DNA from: Erythrobacter sp.
Lineage (GTDB): Bacteria; Pseudomonadota; Alphaproteobacteria; Sphingomonadales; Sphingomonadaceae
Direction of reading: 5' to 3'
Assembly: GCA_025698865.1 (NCBI GenBank)
Contig: JAILWQ010000001.1
Location: forward strand, 496,001-560,000
DNA: 64,000 bases
In this document: one piece after another, positions 61,107 to 64,000 of the stretch
Position numbering within the stretch: position 1 is the first letter of the stretch
Layout: each line of letters opens with the position of its first letter
Position numbers and translations under genes: made by a program
Notes under the pieces: generated by a model
Seen by the model: the letters and a program-made list of their open reading frames with translations, nothing else
What the model was told of the DNA's origin: nothing
Databases searched by the model: none

Positions 61107-62183
61107 CTAGCCGGCGTCTCCGACCACGATCTCGTCATAGACCGGATCGTAGCGCACCGGGATGCCTTCCGCCGCGAGCCGGTCGAGCGAGACGAAGCTG
61201 TCGCTCGCGGCCGAATTGCGCAGCCGCGCGAAGGTCGGCGCGTCCATTCCGTCGCGGAACAGGTCGAGCAGCTGCCCGCTGTGGACGCTCATGCCCGCGC
61301 CGGGCACGATCTGGAACGCGACGGTCGCCAGCGCGCGGTCGCCATAGCGCATCGCCAGCCGCCCCTGCTGCACCGTGGGATCGATCTGCCCCATATAGGC
61401 GCTCGAGGATCTGCTCCCGATCTGGTCGATATAGGCGGAGGAACCGTTACTCGCGGGTAGCGGCGGAGGCGGGGTCGCCTGCGCGATAGCGGCGACCGCC
61501 AGCTGCTCGGAAGATTGCGGAACACCTGCGAGAGCCGAGCGCGCAGGATCGGTCGCCGCAGCGCCGGGGGGCCGCCCGGGCGGTGTATGCGGCGCCGGAG
61601 CATCGGACCGATCGGCACTTGCCACCTTCTCGCCGAAATCGTCACGCCCGATCCGCTCGCCGATCTCGCGCAGAAGCGCAGGCGGCACCGCGCCGAACAG
61701 ATTGGCATCCCGGCCGCCCATCAGCGCCTGATATTCGGACCGAGGGGGTGCAGACAGTGGTTCCTTGGCCTGCGCCGCCTCTTGGCCATGCGATTTGCGC
61801 GAAAGCCCGGCCGCGCGATCTTCCCCCGCCCCATCATCGGAGATGCCAGCGGGGATCGTCTGAAGGGACGGGCTGTTGGCCAGCCGTACCGGCGTTGGTC
61901 CGGCCTCGGGACGTTCCGGTGGGGCCGGCTCGCGGACAATCCCGCTTCCGCTCGCCGGGACCGGAGTAAACGCAGACGTCATCCCCGCCGCAGCGTCGAT
62001 GTCCGGCAAGTCGTCTTTGACGAAAGCCGCATCGCCGCGGAGTCCGACACGAACGATCGACCCGGTGCCCTTCGCTGCCGCCGCTTCGCCGGGAGCCGGC
62101 TGCACAACATCGAGCGGCGCCGCGCCGCCGAGCAATCCGCCGAGAGTCAGGCAGGCCAGCGTGCCGAGCGATGTGCTCCGCAT
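61107..62183 (-). CDS. Hypothetical secreted protein in the curli-like locus
   Basis: MRSTSLGTLACLTLGGLLGGAAPLDVVQPAP... low-complexity middle; C-terminal GDRALATVAFQIVPGAGMSVHSGQLLDLFRDGMDAPTFARLR. Confidence 0.6.
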   Translation of the reverse strand: MRSTSLGTLACLTLGGLLGGAAPLDVVQPAPGEAAAAKGTGSIVRVGLRGDAAFVKDDLPDIDAAAGMTSAFTPVPASGSGIVREPAPPERPEAGPTPVRLANSPSLQTIPAGISDDGAGEDRAAGLSRKSHGQEAAQAKEPLSAPPRSEYQALMGGRDANLFGAVPPALLREIGERIGRDDFGEKVASADRSDAPAPHTPPGRPPGAAATDPARSALAGVPQSSEQLAVAAIAQATPPPPLPASNGSSAYIDQIGSRSSSAYMGQIDPTVQQGRLAMRYGDRALATVAFQIVPGAGMSVHSGQLLDLFRDGMDAPTFARLRNSAASDSFVSLDRLAAEGIPVRYDPVYDEIVVGDAG

Positions 62184-62237
62184 GAAAACGCTCGTGGAGG
62201 AGCGCCTCGCTGGCGGCCAGTCGCCCATGCCTGCCCG

Positions 62238-62609
62238 TCAGTCGCCCGCCATCGGCGTCGCGCAGGGTCCTGCGTTCAGAGTGTAGGCCGCGCCCTCGTT
62301 CTCGCGGATCCGGGCCTGCGCACACCAGTCGTCGGTGTAGTTCACCTTGAATCGGGACAGCACCCGCTCCTCGTGAGCCGGTATCGTCGTGCGGCCCTTG
62401 TGCACCGCCCTGGATGCTCCCTGAATTTCGATTTCGTAGGACACCGTCTGCTCGACGGCGGAGTGCGCGACGAGCGCGATATTCACCTCGCCCCCGTTGT
62501 CCGAGACCTGCATCGAGATTGCCTGCGTGCCTGCCTGTTCCCCGGCCATAGCCGTTCCTCCGATGACCAAGGCCGCAATGACGGCCACACTGCGAAACAT
62601 ACCCTTCAT
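62238..62609 (-). CDS. CsgH-like curli assembly/chaperone protein
   Basis: MKGMFRSVAVIAALVIGGTAMAGEQAGTQAISMQVSDNGGEVNIALVAHSAVEQTVSYEIEIQGASRAVHKGRTTIPAHEERVLSRFKVNYTDDWCAQARI. Confidence 0.65.
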   Translation of the reverse strand: MKGMFRSVAVIAALVIGGTAMAGEQAGTQAISMQVSDNGGEVNIALVAHSAVEQTVSYEIEIQGASRAVHKGRTTIPAHEERVLSRFKVNYTDDWCAQARIRENEGAAYTLNAGPCATPMAGD

Positions 62610-63307
62610 GGGTTTCCTCCCGGTCCGGCGAGTTGATTGACGATCGCCTCGATCAGCGCCTGCGTCTCGGCCGACAATTGCCCTGCGCCCGCCGGCTCTT
62701 CACCGGGCTGTTCGGGCGGCGGCGTATTCGCGCCGAGCGCGACGGATGCGATCGCCTGATTGTCCGCATCGTCAGCGGCGCCGGTGTTGCGGGCGAGACG
62801 CTGGATCACCCGATCGAGGGTTGGCGCCTTCGTGCCGTCGAGCGCCTGCCCCAATAGCCGTTCTTCGGGCGAAAGGCGGTTCTGCGGGGTCTGCGCGAAC
62901 TCGCGCGAACGGGTCTCGAGGCGGTTGGCGCAGAGTTTCCTCACCGCCGGAATATCCGGAGGGTTCGAGCACACGTCGCGCCCTTCCACCGTTTCCAGCA
63001 GCACCTCTCGCTCCGAGGGGGTCAGTTGGGACAGGAGCGTCGAGAATTCCGCTTCGGAAAGCTGGGCCACGGGGGTTTCCGAGGCTTCCGGCGAGGCGAT
63101 CTGGACGATGCCGCTTGCCCGCGCGGCCCCGGTGGCGGAGCGCGCCGCGGGATTGCGGCCATAGACCTTGGCTTCGGGTGGCGCTCCAGTGGGCTGGGCA
63201 GCCTGATCGACATAGACCCCGCCCTCGCCCTCGGATTCCTGCGCGGTGGCGGCGCCTGCCGGCAGCGACAGGACCACGGCGATCATCAGGCTCGAGACGC
63301 GCTTCAC
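62606..63307 (-). CDS. Hypothetical secreted protein of the curli-like locus (probable GTG start)
   Basis: VKRVSSLMIAVVLSLPAGAATAQESEGEGGVYVDQAAQPTGAPPEAKVYGRNPAARSATGAARASGIVQIASP...; overlaps csgH-like start by 4 nt. Confidence 0.6.
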   Translation of the reverse strand: MKRVSSLMIAVVLSLPAGAATAQESEGEGGVYVDQAAQPTGAPPEAKVYGRNPAARSATGAARASGIVQIASPEASETPVAQLSEAEFSTLLSQLTPSEREVLLETVEGRDVCSNPPDIPAVRKLCANRLETRSREFAQTPQNRLSPEERLLGQALDGTKAPTLDRVIQRLARNTGAADDADNQAIASVALGANTPPPEQPGEEPAGAGQLSAETQALIEAIVNQLAGPGGNP

Positions 63308-63311
63308 GATC

Positions 63312-64000
63312 CTAACCTCCGCCATTTCCGCTCGGCGGAGCGCCGGTGTTGGTCTGGGTGATCTCCATCGCCTGGCCGCCGTCCTGCGTGATCCGGAGAT
63401 CGGAAAGGCCGTTGCCGTCCTGAGTCCAGGAGAGACGATTTCCGTCGCCCTGCTGGATCGCGGTCATTGCATTCCCGTCGCCGTTCTGGATCAGGCGCGC
63501 CTGATTGTCGCTGCCGTCCTGCACCAGGCTGAGGAGATTGTCGGATCCGGTCTGGCCGATGGCGGCCGCCGAGTAAATCGCCTGCGATTCCGTCTGCGAA
63601 ACATCGGCCCGGTTGCCGTCGCCCTGCTGCGCGAGCATCAACACGGTCTGGCCCTGCCCCTGCTGCCCGACATTCGCGGCGTTGCGATTGCCGTCCTGCG
63701 CGATCGAGGCGTGGTGATTGCCATCGTCCTGTCCGATATCGACCTGGTTCTCGTCGCCGTTCTGAATGATGCGCACGTAGGAGTTGCTGCCGGACTGGCG
63801 CGCTTCGGCCCGGTTGGTCGCGCCGATCTGGGAAATGAACACACCGCGGCGGTCTTCCTCTGGAACGGGGATGCGCTCGAACTCGAACTGGCCCCCGCGT
63901 CCCGCGCCGGGCGCTGCATTGCCGGGATTTGCATTGGTGGTCTGGGCCGCGACGGGCGAACCGGACGCCAGTGCGATCGCCGTGAGCGAAGCAAGGGTGG
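63312..64000 (-). CDS. Curlin-repeat amyloid protein (CsgA/CsgB-like), N-terminus cut by window edge
   Basis: ...LASGSPVAAQTTNANPGN...VFISQIGATNRAEARQSGSNSYVRIIQNGDENQVDIGQDDGNHHASIAQDGNRNAANVGQQGQGQ...; about 7 Q-x-G-x-x-N/D repeats. Confidence 0.85.
   Translation of the reverse strand, partial: TLASLTAIALASGSPVAAQTTNANPGNAAPGAGRGGQFEFERIPVPEEDRRGVFISQIGATNRAEARQSGSNSYVRIIQNGDENQVDIGQDDGNHHASIAQDGNRNAANVGQQGQGQTVLMLAQQGDGNRADVSQTESQAIYSAAAIGQTGSDNLLSLVQDGSDNQARLIQNGDGNAMTAIQQGDGNRLSWTQDGNGLSDLRITQDGGQAMEITQTNTGAPPSGNGGG

Overview
This 64 kb window is a GC-rich alphaproteobacterial chromosome segment. Gene content and protein style suggest Sphingomonadales / Erythrobacteraceae-like, but that is inference only. 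Most of it is ordinary housekeeping DNA. Main loci, in order: ilvD-ilvC-ilvB (minus, left edge); bifunctional rsh; an S1-protease autotransporter; M1 peptidase; hemF; pdeM; infC; a PLP sulfur-metabolism enzyme coupled to an ATP-grasp gene; the ybgC-tolQ-tolR-tolA-tolB-pal cluster; hisB-H-A-F-E; sspB; gmk; a divergent acyl-CoA dehydrogenase / ADH / phosphotransferase cluster; an S8-protease autotransporter; dapD; a cassette of small stress-type DUF proteins; an S41 peptidase; fasciclin; an HPF-like protein; thiC with a TPP riboswitch; a DUF885 protein; the Entner-Doudoroff operon zwf-pgl-edd-glk; and a curli-like locus cut by the right edge. I see no tRNA, rRNA, CRISPR array, IS element or prophage. 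The most interesting signals are non-coding or unusual at the coding level: (1) a candidate branched-chain amino-acid leader peptide with terminator and antiterminator ahead of ilvDCB; (2) an SD-sequestering H-type pseudoknot leader ahead of the cystathionine gamma-synthase-family gene; (3) a ybgC reading frame with no usable start codon, consistent with a -1 frameshift or lost base in a C5 tract; (4) an apparent ATA start codon for infC; (5) several strong unexplained hairpins and candidate operators or promoters. All family calls come from reading motifs; no database search was run.
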